Assembly (NCBI GenBank): GCA_045531795.1
Contig: JAZSET010000002.1
Span: 1 to 19,531, forward strand
DNA: 19,531 nucleotides
Source of the DNA: UBA4717 sp045531795
GTDB taxonomy: Bacteria; Bacillota; Clostridia; Oscillospirales; CAG-272
Direction: 5' to 3'
A program made the position numbers and the translations under genes. Positions 13,090 to 19,531 of this stretch are shown in pieces (the first letter of the stretch is position 1; every line of letters starts with the position of its first letter). The notes beneath the pieces were generated by a model, which made no database searches, had not been told where the DNA came from, and saw only the letters and a program-made list of their open reading frames with translations.

Positions 13090-15570
13090 TTGAAAACATT
13101 TAATGTTAGCGGCATGAGTTGTGCTGCCTGCAGTGCAAGAGTTGAAAAAGCAGTTTCAAAGCTTGACACGGTAGAGAGTTGTGCGGTAAATCTTCTGACT
13201 TCTTCCATGCAGGTTGAGGGAAGTGCTACCGATGAGGAAATTATAAATGCTGTTGTCTCGGCAGGCTACAGCGCAAGTGTAAAGGGCGAAAAGCCTCAGG
13301 GTGAGAAGAAAGAAAGAGATTCATTCAAGGACAGTGAAACGCCTCAGATGATAAAAAGACTCGTTTCTTCTCTCGTTTTCCTTATAGTTCTTATGTATAT
13401 TTCCATGGGACATACTATGTGGAATTTCCCGCTTCCACGGGTACTTGCTGAAAACACAGTCGCTTTGGGACTTACACAGATGCTTCTTACGATTGTCATT
13501 ATGGTAATTAACAAGAAGTTCTTTACAAGCGGATTTTCTGCGATATTAAAGGGCGCTCCCAATATGGACAGCCTTGTTGCGCTCGGTTCATCGGCTGCGT
13601 TTATTTACAGCACCTATGTACTTTATGCAATGACGACTGCCCTGACTCACGGCGATTTTGAATTACTTCATTATTATTCACATGAACTGTATTTTGAGTC
13701 AGCGGCAATGATACTTGCCCTGATTACTTTGGGTAAAATGCTTGAATCTCGCTCAAAGGGCAAGACTACCGATGCTCTTATGTCACTTATGAAGCTTGCA
13801 CCCGACGAAGCAACTGTTGTAAGAGACGGTGCGGAGACGGTTATCCCCTCTGCAGAGGTCGTGAGTGGAGACATTTTTATCGTAAAACCCGGCGAGTCAG
13901 TACCTGTTGACGGTGTTGTACTTGAGGGAGAAAGTGCCGTAAACGAATCATCTCTCACGGGAGAGTCTGTACCGGTGGAAAAATATGTCGGTGACACAGT
14001 TTCGGCATCCACTATTAACACATCGGGATATTTAAAATGCCGTGCTACAAGGGTTGGCGAAGACACTACATTTTCACAGATAATAAAAATGGTAGAGGGC
14101 GCCTCTGCAACAAAGGCCCCGATTTCAAGAATTGCCGACAAGGTTTCGGGTATATTTGTACCTGTTGTATGCCTGATAGCAGTTGTGACGCTGATTGTAT
14201 GGCTTACTTTGGGCGAAAGTGTAGGATTTGCGCTTGCCAGAGCAATATCCGTGCTTGTAATTAGCTGTCCCTGCGCACTCGGACTTGCAACTCCTGTTGC
14301 GATAATGGTTGGCAGCGGAGTCGGAGCAAAAAACGGTGTATTATTCAAGACTGCTGCATCTCTTGAAGCAGCAGGAAAGGTCAGAACTGTTGTGCTTGAC
14401 AAAACGGGTACAATTACCGAGGGTAAGCCCAAGGTTACAGATATAATCACTTTTGACAGTGCAGACGAGTCAGAACTTTTATCTGTCGCATATTCTCTTG
14501 AAGACAAGAGCGAACATCCCCTGGCACTTGCAATAAATGAGTATTGCCGTGACAAGGGTGTAACAAAATATCCTATAAGTGAGTTTAATTCCGTGTCGGG
14601 CAAGGGTGTTTCGGGCAAATACAACGACTTAGTTCTTGCAGGCGGAAACGAAAAGATTATTGATATAACAAAAGAAGCCAAAGCCACAGCAAAAACTCTG
14701 GCACTTGAGGGCAAGACTCCTGTGTTTTTTTCAAAGGACAATGTGCTTCTCGGCATTATAGCGGTTGCGGACACGATAAGGGAAGACAGCAGAGAGGCTA
14801 TAGAAAAACTTAAAAAGCTTGGGCTTCAGGTAATAATGCTTACGGGAGACAATGAAAACACCGCCCGTGCAATAGCTGCAAAAGCAGGAATAGATGAGTT
14901 TATTCCGGGAGTGCTTCCCGATGGCAAGGAAAAGGTTATAAGAGAGCTTAAAGAAAAGGGCACTGTCGCAATGGTCGGCGACGGTATAAACGATGCTCCC
15001 GCACTTGTCAGTGCTGATGTTGGAATTGCTGTCGGAGCCGGCACTGATGTTGCAATAGACGCGGCGGAGATTGTGCTGATAAGAGAGGGACTTTCGGGCG
15101 TAGTCAATGCTATCAGACTCAGTAAACGTGTGCTTACAAACATCCGTGAAAACCTGTTCTGGGCGTATATTTACAATGTAATCGGCATACCGATAGCTGC
15201 AGGTGTTCTCATACACCCGTTTGGAATTGCACTGAGTCCTATGATAGGGGCTCTGGCTATGAGCCTTTCAAGCTTTTGTGTTGTAACAAATTCCCTGAGA
15301 ATAAATCTATTCAAGGCAGAAAAATCAGAAGAATCCGGAGCAAAAATAAAAGAGGAGATAAAAATAATGGAAATGGTATTTAAGGTTGAGGGAATGATGT
15401 GTCCCCACTGTTCAGGAAGAGTGAAAAAGGCTCTTGAAGCGCTTGACGGAGTAACTGAAGCGATAGTTTCACACGAAAGCGGAACTGCAAAAGTTATTTT
15501 ATCAGATAATATTGCAGATGAAACCTTAAAGAATGCAATTGAAGCTGAGGGATATAAGGTAGTTGACTGA
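13090..15570 (+). CDS. copA: Copper-exporting P1B-type ATPase with HMA domains at both ends
   Basis: An 826-residue membrane ATPase that exports Cu+ from the cytoplasm. It starts at TTG, with AAGGAG seven bases upstream overlapping the end of the phosphatase gene. Order: N-terminal heavy-metal domain (GMSCAAC, Cys11/Cys14), membrane helices, actuator TGES (290-293), the SCPCALG metal site (Cys393/Cys395), phosphorylation DKTGT at Asp437, SEHPL (His476), GDGINDAP at 630-637, then helices with YN and MSLSS characteristic of Cu+ transporters. A second heavy-metal domain (GMMCPHC, Cys771/Cys774) follows a charged linker at the C-terminus, an unusual placement for CopA. An internal ribosome binding site and ATG at codon 760 might release this domain separately. 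No copper regulator is adjacent. Confidence 0.97.
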   Translation: MKTFNVSGMSCAACSARVEKAVSKLDTVESCAVNLLTSSMQVEGSATDEEIINAVVSAGYSASVKGEKPQGEKKERDSFKDSETPQMIKRLVSSLVFLIVLMYISMGHTMWNFPLPRVLAENTVALGLTQMLLTIVIMVINKKFFTSGFSAILKGAPNMDSLVALGSSAAFIYSTYVLYAMTTALTHGDFELLHYYSHELYFESAAMILALITLGKMLESRSKGKTTDALMSLMKLAPDEATVVRDGAETVIPSAEVVSGDIFIVKPGESVPVDGVVLEGESAVNESSLTGESVPVEKYVGDTVSASTINTSGYLKCRATRVGEDTTFSQIIKMVEGASATKAPISRIADKVSGIFVPVVCLIAVVTLIVWLTLGESVGFALARAISVLVISCPCALGLATPVAIMVGSGVGAKNGVLFKTAASLEAAGKVRTVVLDKTGTITEGKPKVTDIITFDSADESELLSVAYSLEDKSEHPLALAINEYCRDKGVTKYPISEFNSVSGKGVSGKYNDLVLAGGNEKIIDITKEAKATAKTLALEGKTPVFFSKDNVLLGIIAVADTIREDSREAIEKLKKLGLQVIMLTGDNENTARAIAAKAGIDEFIPGVLPDGKEKVIRELKEKGTVAMVGDGINDAPALVSADVGIAVGAGTDVAIDAAEIVLIREGLSGVVNAIRLSKRVLTNIRENLFWAYIYNVIGIPIAAGVLIHPFGIALSPMIGALAMSLSSFCVVTNSLRINLFKAEKSEESGAKIKEEIKIMEMVFKVEGMMCPHCSGRVKKALEALDGVTEAIVSHESGTAKVILSDNIADETLKNAIEAEGYKVVD
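15367..15570 (+). CDS. Possible internal in-frame CopZ-like copper chaperone inside copA
   Basis: Codon 760 of copA is an ATG preceded by GAGGAG (15352-15357) with a 9-base gap, as good a start site as the annotated ones around it. Starting there would give a free 67-residue protein, MEMVFKVEGMMCPHC onward, the size and fold of a CopZ metallochaperone, ending at the same stop. The linker just before it is rich in Lys/Glu/Ser, as expected if two once separate genes were joined. Alternatively the site is a relic of copZ after loss of the copA stop. The internal start is visible; use of it is inference. Confidence 0.4.
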   Translation: MEMVFKVEGMMCPHCSGRVKKALEALDGVTEAIVSHESGTAKVILSDNIADETLKNAIEAEGYKVVD

Positions 15571-15590
15571 TTTTATAGTCATTTTGACAA

Positions 15591-15599
15591 TGGTAAAAT
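15591..15599 (+). promoter_or_regulatory. Extended -10 promoter element before the AraC-family gene
   Basis: TGG followed by TAAAAT (15594-15599) lies 24 bp before the ATG. No good -35 is at the right distance; TTGACA at 15584-15589 is too close. No terminator is seen after copA, so read-through is also possible. Confidence 0.45.
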
Positions 15600-15623
15600 T
15601 ATGCTTACCCAAGGAGAAAAGCT

Positions 15624-16448
15624 ATGAGCGAAGCATTATATGAAAACCACACTTATTCCGATAAAAGTCTGCCGATATTTTTTCACAGAGACAAGATCGG
15701 TGACAATTACACATCTATATTCAGTCATTGGCACGAAAGTCTTGAATTGTTGTTTATATATGACCAGCCGGCGTTCGGTTATCTTGACGGTGAACAGTTT
15801 GAAGTAAATGCCGGGGATATACTTGTGGTAAATACCGAAATCATTCATAATATAATAGCAAAAAATGAGTACACGTGTTATTATTGTCTTATAATCAGCA
15901 GGGAATTCTGTGAACAATTTGGGTTTGATATAAAATCAACAAGACTTGATAATGTAATCCGTGATGAAAAGATATTTAGTTATATAAAAGCAATAGCAGC
16001 GGAAATGAATGAAAAAAAGCCGTACTATTCGGCGCGGATTATGGCAAGTGTCCTGAATATTCTTTCAGGACTTTATGGGGATTATGTCATAGATACCGGT
16101 TTTGTGAGCAAAGACCGTAAAAGTGTCATTATGGTAAAGCGTGCCATAGACTACATAGGACAGAATTATATGAAGAAACTCAATGTCAGTGAAGTTGCAG
16201 AGTTTGTGGGTTACAGCAAATATCATTTCTGCAGGGAATTCAAGATGTTTACAGGAAACACCGTTGTAGGACATATATCGAGACTTAAAATTGAGCAGGC
16301 AAACAAAATGCTCCGCGAGGGCTTAAGTATCACTGCCGTAGCTGAAAAGTGCGGAATTGATGATGTGTCTTATTTTACCAAGCTATTCAAGAAGTACAAG
16401 GGAATACTACCCTCGACGGCAGCAAAAAAACACACCCCAAAAGACTGA
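15624..16448 (+). CDS. AraC-family transcriptional regulator
   Basis: A 274-residue DNA-binding regulator. The N-terminal part is an AraC-type cupin (HWHESLELLFI at about 35-45, then GDILVVNTEIIHNI), which normally binds a sugar or related small molecule. The C-terminal ~100 residues hold two helix-turn-helix units (about 187-207, LNVSEVAEFVGYSKYHFCRE; and about 235-257, ITAVAEKCGIDDVSYFTKLF). AAGGAG lies seven bases before the ATG. The usual closing motif GxxPSxYR is altered to GILPSTAAKK. No sugar gene adjoins it and its target is unknown; the gene is convergent with the minus-strand amidohydrolase, sharing a bidirectional terminator. Confidence 0.92.
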   Translation: MSEALYENHTYSDKSLPIFFHRDKIGDNYTSIFSHWHESLELLFIYDQPAFGYLDGEQFEVNAGDILVVNTEIIHNIIAKNEYTCYYCLIISREFCEQFGFDIKSTRLDNVIRDEKIFSYIKAIAAEMNEKKPYYSARIMASVLNILSGLYGDYVIDTGFVSKDRKSVIMVKRAIDYIGQNYMKKLNVSEVAEFVGYSKYHFCREFKMFTGNTVVGHISRLKIEQANKMLREGLSITAVAEKCGIDDVSYFTKLFKKYKGILPSTAAKKHTPKD

Positions 16449-16454
16449 ATTATT

Positions 16455-16503
16455 AAAAAAGGGAATATACGGAGTAGTAAAATACTCTGTATATTCCTTT
16501 TTG
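16455..16503. terminator. Bidirectional terminator between convergent genes
   Basis: A 15-bp stem (16462-16476 with 16483-16497, one G-T pair) encloses a GTAAAA loop. It has six As on the left and a T-run on the right, so it can stop both the AraC gene transcript and the minus-strand amidohydrolase transcript. Confidence 0.93.
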
Positions 16504-16508
16504 TCAGA

Positions 16509-17315
16509 CTATATTCCGAATAAGCGTTGTGCGTTTTTGTGTTTTATGAGTTCAAGCTCATTTTCTCCAATCCCTGTGGAATTAAGCATGTTCAGTGCGT
16601 GTGACTGATCCTCCCAGGGTGAGTCTGAGCCGAAAAGGACTCTTTCTGCACCGTGAGATCTTATTATATCACGGTAAACATCAGGTTTTATGCAAGTCCC
16701 TACCGCCGCTGTGTCAATGTATATCGGCATATTTACAATTTTATCAAGTATCCTGTCCCACATCATAAATGCGCCGAGATGTGCCGCAATCAGATTATCT
16801 CCGCTTATGTGCATAAGAGTATTTTCAAGCCTTTCGGGAGTGCAGTGATAAGGAGCAGGATAACCGAGGTCTGCGCCCGAATGAATAAGCACAAAAAGTC
16901 CGAGCCGTTCACATATCTTCAGTATATTTACAGCCTCGGGACTGTCAATATAAAAATCCTGAAATTCGGGGTGGAGCTTTATTCCGAGAAATCCCCGTGA
17001 TTTCAAATCCTCAAGCACTTTTGGGGCGTCATTATCAAGCGGGTGTACACTGCCAAAGGATATAATTCTGTCTGTGCGAAGCGTTTCGGCGAAATTGTTT
17101 ATTGTTGTTGTCTGGCTGATTTTTGTGGCTATTGGCATTACGATACTTTTGTCAATGCCTGCGTTGTCCATTGAGTTTATAAGTCCGTCCACAGTGCCGT
17201 CGGTGCTGTTTTCAACGCAAATACCGCTTTGCCTGTACATTTTATCTTTTAAAAACTCTATTGTACGCGCGGCAATTGCCTCGGGAAACGCGTGCGTGTG
17301 AATATCAATTACCAT
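16509..17315 (-). CDS. Amidohydrolase family protein (amidohydrolase_2 type)
   Basis: A 268-residue metal-dependent TIM-barrel hydrolase or decarboxylase. The family motifs occur in order: DIHTHAF with His6 and His8, GIKLHPEFQDF, FVLIHSGAD with His145, IAAHLGA with His179, and VLFGSDSPW with Asp231. Members include ACMSD-like decarboxylases and many uncharacterised hydrolases; the substrate is unknown. AAAGGAT lies about seven bases before the ATG. It is downstream of groEL on the same strand, separated by 77 bases that hold a hairpin but no clear promoter, so it may partly depend on read-through from groESL. Confidence 0.88.
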   Translation of the reverse strand: MVIDIHTHAFPEAIAARTIEFLKDKMYRQSGICVENSTDGTVDGLINSMDNAGIDKSIVMPIATKISQTTTINNFAETLRTDRIISFGSVHPLDNDAPKVLEDLKSRGFLGIKLHPEFQDFYIDSPEAVNILKICERLGLFVLIHSGADLGYPAPYHCTPERLENTLMHISGDNLIAAHLGAFMMWDRILDKIVNMPIYIDTAAVGTCIKPDVYRDIIRSHGAERVLFGSDSPWEDQSHALNMLNSTGIGENELELIKHKNAQRLFGI

Positions 17316-17334
17316 TTTCCATCCTTTATTTTTT

Positions 17335-17370
17335 AAAGCTACCCGATAATCTATCGGGTAGCTTTTCTTT
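17335..17370. terminator. Strong hairpin between groEL and the amidohydrolase gene
   Basis: A 14-bp perfect stem (17335-17348 with 17352-17365) has an ATC loop. The T-run (TTTTCTTTT) follows it on the plus strand, whereas in the minus direction, in which both flanking genes run, the stem is followed by As. It therefore looks stronger as a plus-strand terminator than as the groEL terminator. Confidence 0.6.
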
Positions 17371-17392
17371 TAGAATATGCAGTTTTTTTAAA

Positions 17393-19024
17393 TCAATACA
17401 TGCCGCCCATGCCGCCCATGCCTGCAGCGGGAACTGCGGGAGTTTCCTCTTTCTTGTCTGCAACAACCGCTTCTGTTGTAAGAACTGTTGCTGCAACGGA
17501 GGCTGCATTCTGGAGTGCACTTCTTGATACCTTTGTAGGGTCAACGATACCTGACTTAACCATATTTACAAACTTTTCGTTATATGCGTCAAAGCCGTAG
17601 TCAACTTTGTCTGCAGAAAGAATCTTATCTACAATTACAGAGCCCTCAAGACCTGCGTTTGCAGCAATCTGACGAACAGGCTCTTCAAGTGCTTTAAGCA
17701 CGATGCTTACACCTGTCTTTTCGTCACCCTCTACAGTGTCGAGAACTGCCTTTACATTGGGGATAACATTTAAGAATGCTGTACCACCGCCTGCAACGAT
17801 ACCCTCTTCAACTGCCGCACGGGTTGCATTGAGTGCGTCCTCGATACGGAGCTTCTTTTCTTTCATTTCTGTTTCTGTTGCAGCACCAACCTTGATAACA
17901 GCAACACCGCCTGAAAGCTTTGCAAGTCTTTCCTGGAGCTTTTCACGGTCAAAGTCGCTTGTTGTGGTTTCAATACCTGCCTTGATCTGACCAATTCTTG
18001 CCTTGATGGCATCAGAATCGCCTGCACCGCCTACGATAATTGTATTTTCCTTGTTTACCTTAACCTGTCTTGCGTAGCCGAGCTGTTCAAGGCTTGCGTC
18101 CTTGAGTTCAAGTCCGAGTTCGCTTGAAATTACCTCACCGCCTGTAAGGATAGCGATATCCTGGAGCATTTCCTTTCTTCTGTCACCAAAGCCGGGAGCC
18201 TTGACTGCAACAACTGTGAATGTACCGCGGAGCTTGTTAAGAACGAGAGTTGTAAGAGCTTCACCCTCAACATCCTCAGCGATAATGAGAAGCTTCATAC
18301 CATTCTGAACTACCTGTTCAAGCAGGGGAAGAAGTTCCTGAATGTTTGAAATCTTCTTGTCTGTGATAAGGATGCGAGCCTCGTCAAGTACCGCTTCCAT
18401 TTTATCTGTATCTGTTGCCATGTAGGGAGAGAGATAACCGCGGTCAAACTGCATTCCCTCTACAACTTCGCTGTATGTTTCTGCAGACTTTGATTCTTCA
18501 ACAGTTATAACACCGTCTGCGGTAACCTTTTCCATAGCGTCTGCGATAAGCTGACCGATTATTTCGTCACCTGCGGAAATTGTACCGACTCTTGCGATAT
18601 CGGCTGTGCCGTTTACCTTCTTAGAGTTAGCATAAAGTCCCTCAACTGCAGCGTCAACTGCTTTCTGGATACCCTTGCGGATAATGATGGGGTTAGCGCC
18701 TGCTGCTACATTCTTCATACCCTCACGGATGAATGCCTGCGCAAGGATTGTTGCGGTTGTTGTACCGTCACCTGCCGCATCATTTGTTTTGGTTGCAACT
18801 TCCTTAACAAGCTGTGCACCCATATTTTCCATAGCGTCTTCAAGTTCGATTTCTTTTGCGATTGTAACGCCGTCATTGGTTATAAGGGGGGTGCCGTACT
18901 TTTTGTCAAGTACAACATTTCTGCCCTTAGGGCCAAGTGTTACTTTAACTGTGTTTGCTAATTTGTCAACACCTGCTTGTAATTTTTTACGAGCAGCTTC
19001 ACCATAAATTAAATCTTTAGCCAT
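17393..19024 (-). CDS. groEL: Chaperonin GroEL (60 kDa)
   Basis: A full-length 543-residue chaperonin that folds client proteins in a double-ring chamber with GroES. The start MAKDLIYGEAARKKL, the ATP-site residues Asp51 (TNDGVTIAKE) and DGTTTAT (Asp86), the EDALNATRAAVEEG block and the GGM-type tail (GMGGMGGMY) are all present. GGAGGAG lies upstream of the ATG, and groES ends 17 bases before it, giving the usual groES-groEL operon. The codon style changes inside the gene: the first ~22 codons use TTA, CAA and CGT, while from about codon 30 on the gene uses CTT, CAG and AGA like most of the window. See the finding on a possible junction. Confidence 0.98.
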   Translation of the reverse strand: MAKDLIYGEAARKKLQAGVDKLANTVKVTLGPKGRNVVLDKKYGTPLITNDGVTIAKEIELEDAMENMGAQLVKEVATKTNDAAGDGTTTATILAQAFIREGMKNVAAGANPIIIRKGIQKAVDAAVEGLYANSKKVNGTADIARVGTISAGDEIIGQLIADAMEKVTADGVITVEESKSAETYSEVVEGMQFDRGYLSPYMATDTDKMEAVLDEARILITDKKISNIQELLPLLEQVVQNGMKLLIIAEDVEGEALTTLVLNKLRGTFTVVAVKAPGFGDRRKEMLQDIAILTGGEVISSELGLELKDASLEQLGYARQVKVNKENTIIVGGAGDSDAIKARIGQIKAGIETTTSDFDREKLQERLAKLSGGVAVIKVGAATETEMKEKKLRIEDALNATRAAVEEGIVAGGGTAFLNVIPNVKAVLDTVEGDEKTGVSIVLKALEEPVRQIAANAGLEGSVIVDKILSADKVDYGFDAYNEKFVNMVKSGIVDPTKVSRSALQNAASVAATVLTTEAVVADKKEETPAVPAAGMGGMGGMY

Positions 19025-19041
19025 AACTACTTCTCCTCCAA

Positions 19042-19326
19042 TTATTCTACAATAGCTAAAATATCAGATTGACGAACGATAATATAATCAGTGTCATCAA
19101 TTTTAACTTCTGTACCAGCGTATTTATTCAAAAGAACTTTATCGCCTACTTCTACTAACATCTCAACTTCCATTCCATCTACAACGCCACCAGGGCCAAC
19201 TGCTTCAACAACAGCGATTTGTGGTTTTTCTTTTGCAGAATTAGTTAAAATGATGCCGGCTTTAGTAGTTTCTTCTGCCTCTTGCATTTTAACAACAACT
19301 CTATCTGTTAAAGGTTTAATTGTCAT
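19042..19326 (-). CDS. groES: Co-chaperonin GroES (10 kDa)
   Basis: A 94-residue lid of the GroEL chamber. It has the typical start MTIKPLTDRVVVK, the mobile loop region (EAEETTKAGIILTNSAKEKP), VEAVGPGG and the ending DYIIVRQSDILAIVE. AAGGAGA lies upstream of the ATG. Codons are AT-rich: all three Gln are CAA and four of six Leu are TTA, unlike the CAG/CTT preference of most of the window. It is the first gene of the groES-groEL operon, behind a sigma-A type promoter and a CtsR-like operator; no CIRCE repeat is found. Confidence 0.98.
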   Translation of the reverse strand: MTIKPLTDRVVVKMQEAEETTKAGIILTNSAKEKPQIAVVEAVGPGGVVDGMEVEMLVEVGDKVLLNKYAGTEVKIDDTDYIIVRQSDILAIVE

Positions 19327-19370
19327 AATAAAATCTCCTTACTTTAAAATTGCATTTTAAGACATAACTT

Positions 19371-19398
19371 ATTTTAATACTTTTTTTAAAAAAATCAA
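19371..19398 (-). promoter_or_regulatory. Sigma-A promoter of groESL
   Basis: Read on the minus strand, TTGATT (19393-19398) is followed by a 16-bp spacer and TAAAAT (19371-19376), about 45 bp before the groES ATG. The region is very AT-rich, so alternatives exist. Confidence 0.6.
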
Positions 19399-19414
19399 GT
19401 GTTTTTTGTAAAAA

Positions 19415-19431
19415 AGTCAGAAAAGGTCAAA
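19415..19431 (-). promoter_or_regulatory. CtsR-like heat-shock operator upstream of groESL
   Basis: On the plus strand, AGTCAGA, a three-base AAA spacer and GGTCAAA make a 17-bp tandem heptad. It matches the known CtsR operator, (A/G)GTCAAA-NAN-(A/G)GTCAAA, with one mismatch in the first heptad. It lies 16 bp upstream of the groESL -35. CtsR sites can act in either orientation. Confidence 0.6.
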
Positions 19432-19444
19432 TTATTGTTGAATT

Positions 19445-19531
19445 TCATGCTTTTTCAACAAATTCTTTTCGTTTTATATTCTCTAAAATATTTGGTGGAA
19501 CAATAAAATTCACTGCTTTTTCAACAATTTC
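19445..19531 (-). CDS. 3' end of an unidentified gene (starts outside the window)
   Basis: The minus strand is open from the window edge for 28 codons and ends at TGA (19445-19447); the other two minus frames have stops within the first eight codons. The encoded tail starts EIVEKAVNFIVPPNILENIK and ends FVEKA. It repeats VEKA, which explains the direct repeat GTTGAAAAAGCA in the DNA. Lysines are all AAA. An 8-bp inverted repeat (TTGTTGAA/TTCAACAA, 19435-19461) spans the stop codon but lacks a T-run. I do not recognise the protein. Confidence 0.5.
   Translation of the reverse strand, partial: EIVEKAVNFIVPPNILENIKRKEFVEKA

Noticed and set aside
13674..14774. Long minus-strand open frame (366 codons) opposite copA
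   Set aside because: It lies wholly inside a well-recognised copA in the antisense direction, is Ser/Thr/Pro-rich low-complexity as expected from a codon shadow, and lacks family motifs.
19327..19444. CIRCE element before groES
   Set aside because: No TTAGCACTC or GAGTGCTAA half-site is present; the CtsR-like heptad pair is the only heat-shock operator seen.
19449..19528. Direct repeat containing TGCTTTTTCAAC as a possible att site or regulatory repeat
   Set aside because: Both copies lie in one minus-strand reading frame and encode a repeated VEKA, so they are most simply coding sequence.

Overview
The window looks like a chromosomal piece of an anaerobic, gut-type member of the Clostridia (Bacillota), probably near the Oscillospirales/Ruminococcaceae. 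The signs are strong AGGAGG-type ribosome binding sites, sigma-A promoters (several with an extended -10 TGn), F-type ATP synthase gene order, dockerin-bearing secreted proteins and a biotin-dependent sodium-pump decarboxylase locus. The taxonomic call is inference. I see no rRNA, tRNA, CRISPR array, transposase or phage gene.

Layout. (1) 2-987: the 3' end of an ATP synthase operon, partial atpD followed by an unusually short atpC and a terminator. (2) 1126-4989: two tandem paralogous secreted beta-helix proteins, each with a C-terminal dockerin-like domain, each with its own promoter and terminator. (3) 5109-10190: a five-gene operon under a consensus promoter, possibly with a 10-codon leader peptide. 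It encodes a divergent acyl-CoA-type carboxyltransferase, an OadG-like gamma subunit, a biotin carrier, the OadB-type membrane pump and a 5S/OadA-type carboxyltransferase. It therefore has two carboxyltransferase types around one biotin carrier, as in propionibacterial transcarboxylase, plus the membrane pump. (4) 10290-12373: a GtrA-like membrane protein, inorganic pyrophosphatase, an SGNH-like hydrolase and a TIGR04076-type small protein, ending in a strong terminator. (5) 12395-15570: a histidine phosphatase followed by a TTG-started CopA copper ATPase. CopA carries a second heavy-metal domain at its C-terminus, preceded by an internal Shine-Dalgarno and ATG that could also yield a free CopZ-like chaperone. 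(6) 15624-16448: an AraC-family regulator, convergent with (7), the minus-strand block of groES, groEL and an amidohydrolase.

The right end (about 18925-19531) differs in style. groES, the first ~22-32 codons of groEL and the fragment upstream use TTA, CAA and AAA, where the rest of the window prefers CTT, CAG and a mix with AAG. This suggests a recombination junction or a chimeric contig inside the conserved groEL 5' region. The same segment carries a near-consensus CtsR operator upstream of groES and no CIRCE element.

The strongest items for a second look are the CopA/CopZ internal start, the composition break in groEL with its CtsR site, the two-carboxyltransferase sodium-pump operon with altered active-site loops, and the minimal epsilon subunit.
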